This document shows, in pieces, positions 1 to 5,371 of a stretch of DNA of 5,378 nt; positions within the stretch are counted from its first letter, which is position 1; every line of letters begins with the position of its first letter. Both the position numbers and the translations under genes were made by a program. Below the pieces are notes generated by a model, which had not been told where the DNA came from, did not search any database, and worked only from the letters and a program-made list of their open reading frames with translations. Origin of the DNA: Methanolinea sp. SDB (GTDB lineage Archaea; Halobacteriota; Methanomicrobia; Methanomicrobiales; Methanospirillaceae); NCBI GenBank assembly GCA_001412335.1, contig LKUF01000054.1, positions 1 through 5,378 of the forward strand. The letters are read 5' to 3'.

Positions 1-9
1 AAAAAAAGA
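1..9 (-). terminator. T-tract terminator after the YegP-like gene
   Basis: Read on the minus strand, the TAA stop of the YegP-like gene is followed at once by TC and seven T residues. Oligo-T runs just after a stop codon are the usual intrinsic termination signal in archaea. The tract runs to the window edge and may be longer. No hairpin precedes it, and archaea do not need one. Confidence 0.6.
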
Positions 10-198
10 TTACTCTCCACTCACTTCTTCTACAGGAGCGTCTGGAGCATTCTTCTTTATGCTTTCAATTCCGTTCAGGCAGGCTGACTTCGAGTTGTAT
101 GCTTCGCCAACTGCAATGACCTGGCCGTTCGATGCCTTCAATCTGAAGCGATACTTGCCTGCTTTGTCGGTATAAACCTCGAATTTTCCTGATGCCAT
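10..198 (-). CDS. YegP/DUF1508 (UPF0339) family small protein
   Basis: The gene encodes a 62-aa soluble protein with one copy of the DUF1508 (YegP-like) fold, a short beta-beta-beta-alpha unit. The family pattern is visible: a first strand GKFEVYTDKAGKYRFRLKA (residues 4-22), a second strand NGQVIAVGEAY (24-34), then the helix SKSACLNGIESIKKNAP (36-52) and an acidic tail. E. coli YegP has two such units in tandem, so this is a single-unit version as is common in archaea. There is no signal peptide or membrane segment. The molecular function of the family is not established. The gene stands alone, with its own TATA-like element upstream and a T-tract downstream. The ATG at 196-198 is the only good start, since the family motif begins directly after it. 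Confidence 0.9.
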   Translation of the reverse strand: MASGKFEVYTDKAGKYRFRLKASNGQVIAVGEAYNSKSACLNGIESIKKNAPDAPVEEVSGE

Positions 199-227
199 AA
201 TATGACCAGCCTTATGTTAATTTACAC

Positions 228-237
228 ATTATTAAAA
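228..237 (-). promoter_or_regulatory. TATA-like promoter element of the YegP-like gene
   Basis: On the minus strand this reads TTTTAATAAT, close to the euryarchaeal TATA consensus. Its centre is about 35 bp upstream of the ATG, which predicts transcription starting roughly 9 nt before the start codon. No strong Shine-Dalgarno sequence is present, consistent with a very short leader. This rests on motif and spacing only. Confidence 0.4.
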
Positions 238-458
238 TTATTGCCCGCGGAAAGGGGGATTTTGGGCACGGGATTGGAACAGGATTTAGAATCCGGTACA
301 AATACGTGAAATAAGAGCCGATTAAACCAAAAAATCCTCGATCCTTTTGAAATGCCTATGATAATAGATCTGTACACGGAATCATATTGCTGGAGACCAC
401 AGGCAGAAAGATTGTCCACCAGTCTCTTTTGGAAGATAAATTTCCGTAATCTGGCGGG
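238..458. other. AT-rich intergenic region, no convincing gene
   Basis: The gap between the tRNA-Leu terminator and the YegP promoter is clearly more AT-rich than the coding regions. Open frames here (for example minus 222-482) have no recognisable motifs and no ribosome-binding site, and I treat them as chance. Two small inverted repeats are visible: TGCCC at 242-246 with GGGCA at 264-268, and GGATT at 282-286 with AATCC at 290-294 around a 3-nt loop. Neither is followed by a clear T-tract. No complete C/D-box pair was found. A small RNA cannot be excluded. Confidence 0.5.
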
Positions 459-500
459 AAAAATCAATGAAAAGGAAAACATGCTGATTTTTCGGAAAAG
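459..500 (-). terminator. T-rich termination region after tRNA-Leu
   Basis: On the minus strand the DNA just past the tRNA 3' end has repeated T-runs: TCTTTTCC, then a run of five T, then TTTTCCTTTT, then GATTTTTCC. Clusters of oligo-T tracts are the standard archaeal termination signal after stable RNA genes. There is no hairpin. Confidence 0.5.
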
Positions 501-501
501 A

Positions 502-586
502 TGCGAGGGGAGGGATTTGAACCCACGAACACCTGCGTGACAGGCCCCTCAAGCCTGCGCCTTTGACCTGTCTCGGCAACCCTCGC
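502..586 (-). tRNA. tRNA-Leu (anticodon GAG)
   Basis: This is an intronless class II tRNA of 85 nt that decodes CUC and CUU. The acceptor stem GCGAGGG/CCCTCGC (580-586 with 503-509) pairs fully, and the discriminator is A at 502. The anticodon stem CAGGC/GCCTG closes the loop TTGAGGG, with U33 before anticodon GAG (548-550) and a purine at 37. A long variable arm (ACGC, loop AG, GTGT) is present as expected for leucine. The T-loop is TTCAAAT, with the invariant C56 at 519. The CCA end is not encoded, as is common in archaea. The T-stem GTGGG/CCCTC carries one U50-U64 mismatch. A TATA box lies upstream and T-runs lie downstream, so it is an independent unit. Confidence 0.97.
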
Positions 587-611
587 ACGTACCATATTAC
601 AGACGTTGTTT

Positions 612-622
612 AGATAAAATAA
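612..622 (-). promoter_or_regulatory. TATA box of the tRNA-Leu gene
   Basis: The minus strand reads TTATTTTATCT. Its centre is about 31 bp upstream of the tRNA 5' end, predicting initiation a few nucleotides before the mature RNA. That spacing is typical of archaeal tRNA promoters. The same AT-rich patch could serve weakly in the plus direction. Confidence 0.5.
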
Positions 623-690
623 TGTATCCATCTGAATTTGGATCGAGGTCTCTGTATCCCCTTATGGCAGCATGGGCGGACTGCAAGATG

Positions 691-700
691 TATATTATAT
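691..700 (+). promoter_or_regulatory. TATA box of the ACT-regulator gene (leaderless start)
   Basis: The sequence TATATTATAT is a strong TATA element. With archaeal spacing of about 26 bp, transcription would start near 722, only a few bases before the ATG at 726. This supports a leaderless mRNA and argues against the longer frame from the ATG at 672, which would contain the promoter. Confidence 0.55.
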
Positions 701-725
701 CTGCTGTCCTGACAAATACCATCAC

Positions 726-1226
726 ATGTGGTCCGATATCATCCGCGAGTTCGCTGATTCCCCTTCGCAGAGCCGCGTGGTGAAATTTCTGCTGGAGAAC
801 GGGTTTGGGATTAACAGCCAGGGGAGGATAGTGTGCAACGACATCGAGATCCCTGCGACGCACATTGCACACGCAATCGGCACGGACAGGCGGGTTGTTG
901 ACGCCACTGCACGGCATATACTAAATCTGCCTGTCCACCGGGAGATCTTCATGAACATGCGGGCGACTCCCGACCTGAGCCGGGTTGCCGATCCTCTCGG
1001 CCTTTCGGTCATGACCATCATCCCGAGGAACGCCAGGGAGAAGGGGATAGTCGGTGAGGCGGTGAAGGTGATCGTGGAAAACGACATGAACATACGGCAG
1101 ATATTTGTCACTGATCCTCACCTCTCGGCCGAACCGCGGCTTGTCATAATCACCGGCGAGGAGTTCCCGCCGGCGGTCATCGATGGAATACGGAAGATGC
1201 CCCAGGTAAAGCAGCTCATCCTGTGA
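726..1226 (+). CDS. HTH-ACT regulator of amino acid metabolism (COG2150)
   Basis: The gene encodes a 166-aa cytoplasmic protein of the archaeal family annotated as predicted regulator of amino acid metabolism. The N-terminal part (about residues 14-70) looks like a DNA-binding helix-turn-helix: RVVKFLLENGFGI, then IEIPATHIAHAIGTDRRVVDATARHIL. The C-terminal part (about 92-166) is an ACT domain that probably binds a small ligand such as an amino acid. It opens with LSVMTIIPRNAREKGIVGEA (93-112) and ends with the strand QVKQLIL. I chose the ATG at 726 because a TATA box lies about 30 bp upstream, the family begins with this MW-type N-terminus, and the preceding 18 codons show only 8 G/C third positions. 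The alternative start is 672. It ends 10 bp from the convergent HD gene. Target genes and ligand are unknown. Confidence 0.88.
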   Translation: MWSDIIREFADSPSQSRVVKFLLENGFGINSQGRIVCNDIEIPATHIAHAIGTDRRVVDATARHILNLPVHREIFMNMRATPDLSRVADPLGLSVMTIIPRNAREKGIVGEAVKVIVENDMNIRQIFVTDPHLSAEPRLVIITGEEFPPAVIDGIRKMPQVKQLIL

Positions 1227-1239
1227 CGGCCGGCCGTCA
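1224..1239. repeat. 16-bp perfect palindrome joining two convergent stop codons
   Basis: The sequence TGACGGCCGGCCGTCA equals its own reverse complement. Its left TGA is the stop of the plus-strand ACT-regulator gene and its right TCA is the TGA stop of the minus-strand HD gene. In RNA it could form a 6-bp GC-rich hairpin with a CCGG loop on either transcript. No T-run follows in either direction, so it is not a standard archaeal terminator, but it could pause polymerase or protect 3' ends. Confidence 0.7.
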
Positions 1240-1734
1240 GGGGTACTGTTCCATCTCGATCCACAGGCGAAAGATTCGTCTTCGCACCTTCCTGGACAGG
1301 AAATACGAGCTTTTGAGCCTGCTATAGATCGATACCGGCGTAGTTCCCCGGACGAGATTGTCGGCATTGGCGACGATCTTCTCCTCGAGGGATTCGGGAA
1401 TACAGTCGATGGGCAGGAGGCCGGCGAGACTGCACTCATCGGCTGTCATCCCTGCCCCGATGTGGCGTTCTACAACGAGTGCAACCTCATCCGCTCGTCC
1501 AAGATCCCTGCATATCTGCGCACCGTCCTGTGCATGCCGTATCGAATGGGTCTTACCCCTCCCGATGTCATGGAGCATTGCGCCTTCATGCACAAGAGAG
1601 AGATCTGCAATACCTGTTCTCTGTGCATATTCATCTGCCAGACTCGTAACGGCCATGCAATGCCTGATTACTGCCGGACTGCACCCGGCGGAAAAAAGAA
1701 GGGCCTCGTATAAGGAATCACGGGGATCAGGCAT
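1237..1734 (-). CDS. HDIG-type HD-domain phosphohydrolase (TIGR00295-like)
   Basis: This 165-aa protein is an HD-superfamily metal-dependent phosphohydrolase of the small archaeal type. Candidate metal ligands lie in the expected order: H25 (IRHCM), H55-D56 in MLHDIGRGKTHSIRHA (53-68), H63 and H67 within that motif, H91 (VERHIG) and D125 in NADNLV. The HDIG motif with its extra histidines suggests a two-metal phosphodiesterase or phosphatase, possibly acting on a nucleotide or RNA end. The substrate is not known for this subfamily. It is the last gene of the operon, and its ATG overlaps the tfe stop by 8 bp, suggesting coupled translation. I recall that some archaea fuse an HD domain to Trm56, which would fit the presence of trm56 here, but I have not verified this. 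There is no membrane segment. Confidence 0.9.
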   Translation of the reverse strand: MPDPRDSLYEALLFSAGCSPAVIRHCMAVTSLADEYAQRTGIADLSLVHEGAMLHDIGRGKTHSIRHAQDGAQICRDLGRADEVALVVERHIGAGMTADECSLAGLLPIDCIPESLEEKIVANADNLVRGTTPVSIYSRLKSSYFLSRKVRRRIFRLWIEMEQYP

Positions 1735-2239
1735 GACCGAGCGTCTCTTTCATTGCCCTGATGCGCTTTTTCAGCGCCCGCAAGAGAATTTCATTGTCAA
1801 AATGTCCCATTTGCAGGCCGCAGGAGGGACACTCGAAGTTGTCGTCGACGGCCTGGTTGAAGGTTGAGAGTATCCCGCAGGTCTTGCAGATGTAAAAATC
1901 GTTCTCTTCCTCGAACCGCTCCCGTGCCTCGAGTTTTTCAAGAATCCCCTCCATCTCCTCCGAGATGATGTCATATATCTCCTCAATGCGCAGGTGCCAC
2001 AGGTAGGTGAGCCAGCCCGTCTCGTTATTCTTTATTCTCCGGTATTCGGCCAGCCTCTTCTCGTACAGGGTATAGAGCGTGTGCCTGACCGAGTTGAGGT
2101 TTATTCCTGTCTGTGCAGCGAGCTCTTCGTCGCTGTACTCCCCCTCCCGTGGAAATTTTTCGAGAAGGGATATCCCGTCTTCCCCGATAAGCCGGAACAG
2201 GTAAGCCCGAATTGCCGGATTTGTCAGAACATCGTCCAT
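1727..2239 (-). CDS. tfe: Transcription factor E, alpha subunit (TFE/TFIIE-alpha)
   Basis: This 170-aa protein is the archaeal homologue of eukaryotic TFIIE-alpha. It helps TBP-TFB-RNA polymerase complexes open promoter DNA, particularly at weak promoters. Residues 5-85 form the winged-helix domain, with the recognition region ELAAQTGINLNSVRHTLYTLYE (39-60). A helical, charged linker follows (86-113). The C-terminal zinc ribbon has CKTC (C118, C121) and CPSC (C137, C140), so all four zinc ligands are intact. The length is typical. The start at 2237-2239 is preceded by GGTGA seven nt upstream, a good archaeal ribosome-binding site that sits on the stop codon of the ATP-grasp gene. It is fourth in the five-gene operon, 7 bp after the ATP-grasp gene and overlapping the HD gene by 8 bp. 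Confidence 0.97.
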   Translation of the reverse strand: MDDVLTNPAIRAYLFRLIGEDGISLLEKFPREGEYSDEELAAQTGINLNSVRHTLYTLYEKRLAEYRRIKNNETGWLTYLWHLRIEEIYDIISEEMEGILEKLEARERFEEENDFYICKTCGILSTFNQAVDDNFECPSCGLQMGHFDNEILLRALKKRIRAMKETLGHA

Positions 2240-2246
2240 TGGATCC

Positions 2247-3323
2247 TCACCCTATGTATTGTCGGACCAGTCTATTATGCTTATCCAGCATTGCAAGCGC
2301 CTCGCTCCTGCTCCTCCCCCACCCATATACGCTGATGATGGCATGGCCTGCCTCGAAGGGGGTCTTCGGCCAGGGGATATCTGCAACGGCAGGGTGGAGG
2401 CATCTCAAATCCTTCCCGATCACCAGATCCTTCTCCGCAAACAGGATCGAGCGGACCGCGTACTGTACCGTGGGAGGCCTCGCACCGGGCAGTTTCCCCC
2501 TGCAGGCATCAACGTGCCGGGAGAAGAGGTTCCATCCCGTGGACATCTCCACCGTATCGAGCGTGGCCTGGAAACGGGGATTTATCTCGATTGCCCGGAC
2601 CTCGTCCCCGGCCATGAAGTCTATACCGATCGTTCCCCTGCATCCGCTCTCCGCGGCAATCTTTTCGGCATAACGTATCATGGTCCCTGTCTGCCCGGTG
2701 ATATAGGGGGTGATCGATCCTGCGAAGCCGAAAGCGTATGCCTCGTCTCCACCCCGGAGAATCTGTTCGTTTACTGCCACCGCCATTGCACGTGTTCCGT
2801 CAGCCAGGCAGCAGACTGATGAAGGCACACCCCCGACAAGTTCCTGGATGATACAGGGGGGGTGTTCGAAGGTCTCGTTCCATAGCTCCAGGTCTTTTTG
2901 GGAATAGACCACCTGGTTTCGCCATCCGCCCGCGCCGGTCCTCGGTTTAACCATTGCCGGGTACGTCCCGTCCTGGATAAGACGGGGTGTCGGGACGTCC
3001 AGGTTCTCGAAGAAATGCTGTATCTTGAGTTTATCCAGAAATTCCGAGGCTTTTTCAGCAGAAGTTCCGCAGACCTCCACATCGGCGCCAAGCGACTCGG
3101 CACCCGAGGTGACAATGGCGAGATCGATCGTATGGCGCCTGCACATCTCCTCTACCGCAGGTAAGATCTCGGCGAGCTCCCCGAAGCGTATCGCGTCCCG
3201 GGTATACCAGGAGAGATCCTGGTCACAGAAGTGATCGACGGCATAGACAACATGACCGGCATTCGATGCCGACCTGGCGACGTGGCGGGTGGAAAACCCT
3301 GCAACAAGCACCCGCATCCTCAT
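2247..3323 (-). CDS. ATP-grasp ligase of unknown substrate (PF02655/COG2232-like)
   Basis: This 358-aa soluble protein looks like an ATP-grasp carboxylate-amine ligase. Such enzymes activate a carboxylate as acylphosphate with ATP and join it to a nucleophile. A Rossmann-like pre-ATP-grasp domain fills about residues 1-90 (MRMRVLVAGFSTRHVARSA at the start). ATP-binding elements follow: MVKPRTGAGG (124-133), IIQELVGG (158-165), GIDFM (233-237) and EINPRFQATLD (247-257), carrying the likely nucleotide lysine and magnesium ligands. The C-terminal 100 residues have no motif I can name. MfnD (tyramine-glutamate ligase of methanofuran synthesis) has a related ATP-grasp domain, but I see no basis for that assignment. 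Its ATG overlaps the trm56 stop as ATGA; a second ATG two codons on, right after GAGG, is an alternative start. It lies between trm56 and tfe. Confidence 0.9.
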   Translation of the reverse strand: MRMRVLVAGFSTRHVARSASNAGHVVYAVDHFCDQDLSWYTRDAIRFGELAEILPAVEEMCRRHTIDLAIVTSGAESLGADVEVCGTSAEKASEFLDKLKIQHFFENLDVPTPRLIQDGTYPAMVKPRTGAGGWRNQVVYSQKDLELWNETFEHPPCIIQELVGGVPSSVCCLADGTRAMAVAVNEQILRGGDEAYAFGFAGSITPYITGQTGTMIRYAEKIAAESGCRGTIGIDFMAGDEVRAIEINPRFQATLDTVEMSTGWNLFSRHVDACRGKLPGARPPTVQYAVRSILFAEKDLVIGKDLRCLHPAVADIPWPKTPFEAGHAIISVYGWGRSRSEALAMLDKHNRLVRQYIG

Positions 3324-3844
3324 ATCTCTTCCGTGGTCTTTTTGTTTTGGGATGGAATTATCTTCATGTGACCTCCCGGAAACTCCCGTTTCAGTTCATC
3401 TCCCTGGAATAACCGGTCAAGGAAGACCGCGAGACTGGAAATTTCCGAGTGGGGCTGTGACGTAACCGAGATATTGTAGTTGGCAAGTCCGTAGATCTCG
3501 CCCGGTACCTTCTCCGCTCCCACAATGACCATGATCCTCTCCATCTTCCGGAGTTCATCCTCGTGATCTGCAAGAGATTCCCCGTACATGGTGAGATGTA
3601 CAACACATCCGCCCGTCTCCTTCCATTCCCGTATGCACTGCCTCCAGCTCACACCGTCCCGTACGAAGAATTCGCCCCCCCACCGTTCGACAACATCCCG
3701 GATGCTCCTGACCACCCCGCTGTCGTTCCCTGACAGGAACATGCCCCGCGCACCGAGAGCCCGCGAAGTCAGGCCTACATGCGTTGTCACGCGCTGATCA
3801 CGTTCGGGCCTGTGGCCAATCCTGAGTACAACGATATCATTCAT
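3320..3844 (-). CDS. trm56: tRNA (cytidine(56)-2'-O)-methyltransferase, aTrm56
   Basis: This 174-aa SPOUT-family enzyme uses S-adenosylmethionine to methylate the 2'-OH of C56 in the T-loop of tRNAs, stabilising the elbow where D- and T-loops meet. The family signature LRIGHRPERDQRVTTHVGLT (7-26) is almost textbook. Downstream are VVHLTMYG (81-88), IVGAEKVPGEIY (107-118) and the knot segment NISVTSQPHSEISSLAVFLD (124-143), which forms the SAM-binding trefoil. The length is normal and all conserved blocks are present. It is second in the operon: its ATG overlaps the stop of the winged-helix-like gene by 8 bp (ATGAATGA), and its own TGA overlaps the next ATG. The tRNA-Leu in this window carries the target C56. 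Confidence 0.97.
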   Translation of the reverse strand: MNDIVVLRIGHRPERDQRVTTHVGLTSRALGARGMFLSGNDSGVVRSIRDVVERWGGEFFVRDGVSWRQCIREWKETGGCVVHLTMYGESLADHEDELRKMERIMVIVGAEKVPGEIYGLANYNISVTSQPHSEISSLAVFLDRLFQGDELKREFPGGHMKIIPSQNKKTTEEI

Positions 3845-4127
3845 CGCTGGTATCCGGCATAGACTTCATCTTCAGAACGCCGTTCTCCAGGAAAAAAGGG
3901 CAGGATTTATCATGCCTGGCCTGGCAGCGCAGCAGCATCTCCTGTATCGAGAGCACCCTGTAGCCCGCATCAGATCTCTCCACGAGGCTTGCCAGGACCA
4001 GTCTGTCCATAGAAGACCTGATCTGATCGGGAGAGACGCAGGCGATTGCTGCAAGCTCCTCTTCGCCCTTCGATGGATCGGCTGCCAGGATGTGGTACAG
4101 CTTCCAGTCCAGATCTTGCTCTTTCAC
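3837..4127 (-). CDS. Small winged-helix-like protein, first gene of the operon
   Basis: I do not recognise a named family. From the GTG at 4125-4127 it encodes 96 aa. Residues 22-50 look like a winged helix: EEELAAIACVSPDQIRSSMD, then DRLVLASLVER and a beta wing around AGYRVLS (54-60). The tail has C68, H72 and C76 (RCQARHDKSCPF), which might bind a metal, although only two cysteines are close together. I prefer this start because a TATA-like element lies about 28-30 bp upstream, predicting a leaderless message. The 31 codons back to the ATG at 4220 have about 45% G/C third positions against about 65% after it, and they would cover the divergent promoter. The longer form (4220) remains possible. 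Being first in the operon, it could be an autoregulator or a partner of Trm56. Confidence 0.7.
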   Translation of the reverse strand: MKEQDLDWKLYHILAADPSKGEEELAAIACVSPDQIRSSMDRLVLASLVERSDAGYRVLSIQEMLLRCQARHDKSCPFFLENGVLKMKSMPDTSDE

Positions 4128-4151
4128 CCGTACACATTCCGCCGCGTCGTG

Positions 4152-4159
4152 AATAAAAG
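4152..4159 (-). promoter_or_regulatory. TATA-like element of the five-gene operon
   Basis: The minus strand reads CTTTTATT, preceded by an A-run (GCAAAAA) that resembles an archaeal B-recognition element. Initiation about 26 bp downstream would fall next to the GTG at 4127, giving a leaderless transcript. On the plus strand the same bases could instead place a start near the ATG at 4183. Confidence 0.45.
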
Positions 4160-4185
4160 TTTTTGCCACGCGATATGGGCCTATG

Positions 4186-4193
4186 GTTATATT
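4186..4193 (+). promoter_or_regulatory. TATA-like element of the unknown 137-aa gene
   Basis: GTTATATT lies about 30 bp before the ATG at 4219, predicting transcription from about 4215-4217 and a leaderless message. With the minus-strand element at 4152-4159 it forms a compact divergent promoter pair within a 91-bp gap. Confidence 0.45.
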
Positions 4194-4218
4194 GATTCTG
4201 AAAGACCCAGGGATATAC

Positions 4219-4632
4219 ATGGATGAGGGAAACGGAACAATTCCCTATGCAGTATTAGGGGAGATTGCCGATGATCTCTTTTTGGAATGCGAGGATGATG
4301 AAGCGCTTCTTGCACGGGCGCTCGACAGCCTGGATGCAGATATCCGGACAGACCTTCTCATCTCCGATCTCCTGAATGCGTACCAGGTTTTTTACTATTT
4401 TTTTCGTGTGTTGCCCGGCGATCTTGAAAAAGAACGCCTCATGCTCCAGCCGGCCTCAGCCCTGGCACGCGGAGTTCTTCTTGACGAGTTTGAAGGCATC
4501 AGGGTAGTGTTCCTGGTAGAGGGCCACCGTCCGCACATACTGGTCACTGAAGAAGGAGAAGAAGTCCTTGTCCGCTACAGCGGGATAGATGCATACAAAA
4601 GAGCGATCCAATACATTCGCGAGAACCTCTAG
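4219..4632 (+). CDS. Unknown acidic 137-aa protein
   Basis: I do not recognise this protein. It is strongly acidic: residues 14-48 contain runs such as GEIADDLFLECEDDEALLA and look helical. An aromatic stretch YQVFYYFFRVLP (55-66) follows. The C-terminal part (about 93-137) has alternating hydrophobic strands (IRVVFLVEGHRPHILVT, EEVLVRY) and a final amphipathic helix (SGIDAYKRAIQYIRENL), giving a small alpha-beta domain. There is no signal peptide, clear membrane helix, catalytic motif or cysteine cluster. The ATG at 4219 is chosen because a TATA-like element lies about 30 bp upstream; an in-frame ATG at 4183 would add 12 residues. The gene is divergent from the trm56-tfe operon and ends 13 bp from the convergent COG2122 gene. 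Third-position GC bias and codon use resemble its neighbours, so I consider it a real gene. Confidence 0.75.
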   Translation: MDEGNGTIPYAVLGEIADDLFLECEDDEALLARALDSLDADIRTDLLISDLLNAYQVFYYFFRVLPGDLEKERLMLQPASALARGVLLDEFEGIRVVFLVEGHRPHILVTEEGEEVLVRYSGIDAYKRAIQYIRENL

Positions 4633-4645
4633 AAGGGAGAAGAGA

Positions 4646-5371
4646 TTACAGGATTCCGCCGGTGATGAGGTCTTCATCAACGTGTGCAGGGACAAGTCCC
4701 GGGAGATCACCATAGGAAATTGATCTCGCCCCGATTATCACGAAGACACCGCTGACCGATGCAAGATCGAGCCTTTCCAGCAGTCCGGGATCTTCTTTTG
4801 TGATCTGGTTGCAGATGGATGTAGCCCATGCGTCGGCGACCGCAGGATTTTTTGAAAAGACAGTCACTGAATCTGCAGTCCCTGACGAAAAAGAATGTCC
4901 CACGGTGGCAGAGGAGGTGCATATGCCGGTGATTCCATCTGTTGGCGGGATGACGAATGCGAACCGGCCGGAGATCTCCGACTGTCCCGCATAGATACCG
5001 ACCCGAATCTCCCTGTCGGTGATGCACGCGATATCTCCACCGTTGTCGATGAGGCCGAATGTAGCCCCTGACCTTACCATCCCTTCCACGCCCGCCCAGG
5101 CGATTGCACCCGCGACAGCGGCCATGGGCCCCACACCCGCAACCGAGGCGGCATCAGCCATCCGCCGGACTGTCAGGTTCGTGGTCACGATATCACAGGG
5201 TTCAAGGGTGATTGCAAAGAAGGGGTCCTCTACGATGTATGCTTCGACCTGCCGCCTCGCCTCCATAATCCCCTTTCTGGCAGCCTCGATATGCGTCTCG
5301 CTGTCTGCAATTATGGTTGCGATAGTCTCCCTGAGCGTAAACCGTCTTCGTATCACCAGTGTCTCCACCAC
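4646..5371 (-). CDS. UPF0280/COG2122 protein, ApbE-like fold, sulfide assimilation
   Basis: The protein is about 241 aa and belongs to UPF0280, distantly related to ApbE flavin transferases. As I recall, the Methanosarcina acetivorans member MA1715 is needed for efficient use of sulfide in cysteine and homocysteine synthesis; the chemistry is not settled. Family blocks are intact: IRRRFTLRETIATIIADSE (7-25), DPFFAITLEPCDI (49-61), GVGPMAAVAGAIAWAGVEG (79-97), IDNGGDIAC (108-116) and GICTSSATVGHSFSSGTADS (149-168). C59, C116 and C151 are candidate sulfur carriers. No transmembrane segment is expected, as the small-residue stretches are part of the fold. The start is uncertain: GTG codons at 5369-5371 and 5366-5368 are in frame, and the frame stays open to the window edge. 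The family's conserved IRRRF begins only a few residues later, so little or nothing is missing. Confidence 0.93.
   Translation of the reverse strand: MVETLVIRRRFTLRETIATIIADSETHIEAARKGIMEARRQVEAYIVEDPFFAITLEPCDIVTTNLTVRRMADAASVAGVGPMAAVAGAIAWAGVEGMVRSGATFGLIDNGGDIACITDREIRVGIYAGQSEISGRFAFVIPPTDGITGICTSSATVGHSFSSGTADSVTVFSKNPAVADAWATSICNQITKEDPGLLERLDLASVSGVFVIIGARSISYGDLPGLVPAHVDEDLITGGIL

Noticed and set aside
222..482. Minus-strand open frame of 86 codons in the gap before the tRNA
   Set aside because: No recognisable motif, no ribosome-binding site, and it covers the T-rich terminator of the tRNA and the YegP promoter area.
352..588. Open frames on both strands overlapping the tRNA-Leu
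   Set aside because: They run through the tRNA gene itself and end in its sequence, so they are by-products of it.
672..725. Longer N-terminus of the ACT regulator from the ATG at 672
   Set aside because: It would contain the strong TATA box at 691-700, lacks a Shine-Dalgarno sequence and shows weak third-position GC. Kept only as an alternative.
1224..1239. Classic hairpin-plus-T-tract terminator at the palindrome
   Set aside because: Neither strand has a T-run after the palindrome, so I list it only as a palindrome.
921..1439. 172-codon minus-strand frame across the ACT and HD genes
   Set aside because: It is antisense to the convincing ACT-regulator gene and out of frame with the HD gene. 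Its composition is rich in Ser, Arg and Pro, typical of a shadow frame.
1358..1867. 169-codon plus-strand frame opposite the HD gene
   Set aside because: The opposite strand encodes clear HD and TFE motifs, and this frame has no family resemblance.
2259..2819. 186-codon plus-strand frame opposite the ATP-grasp gene
   Set aside because: It is the complement of intact ATP-grasp motifs in a GC-rich gene, and has no motif of its own.
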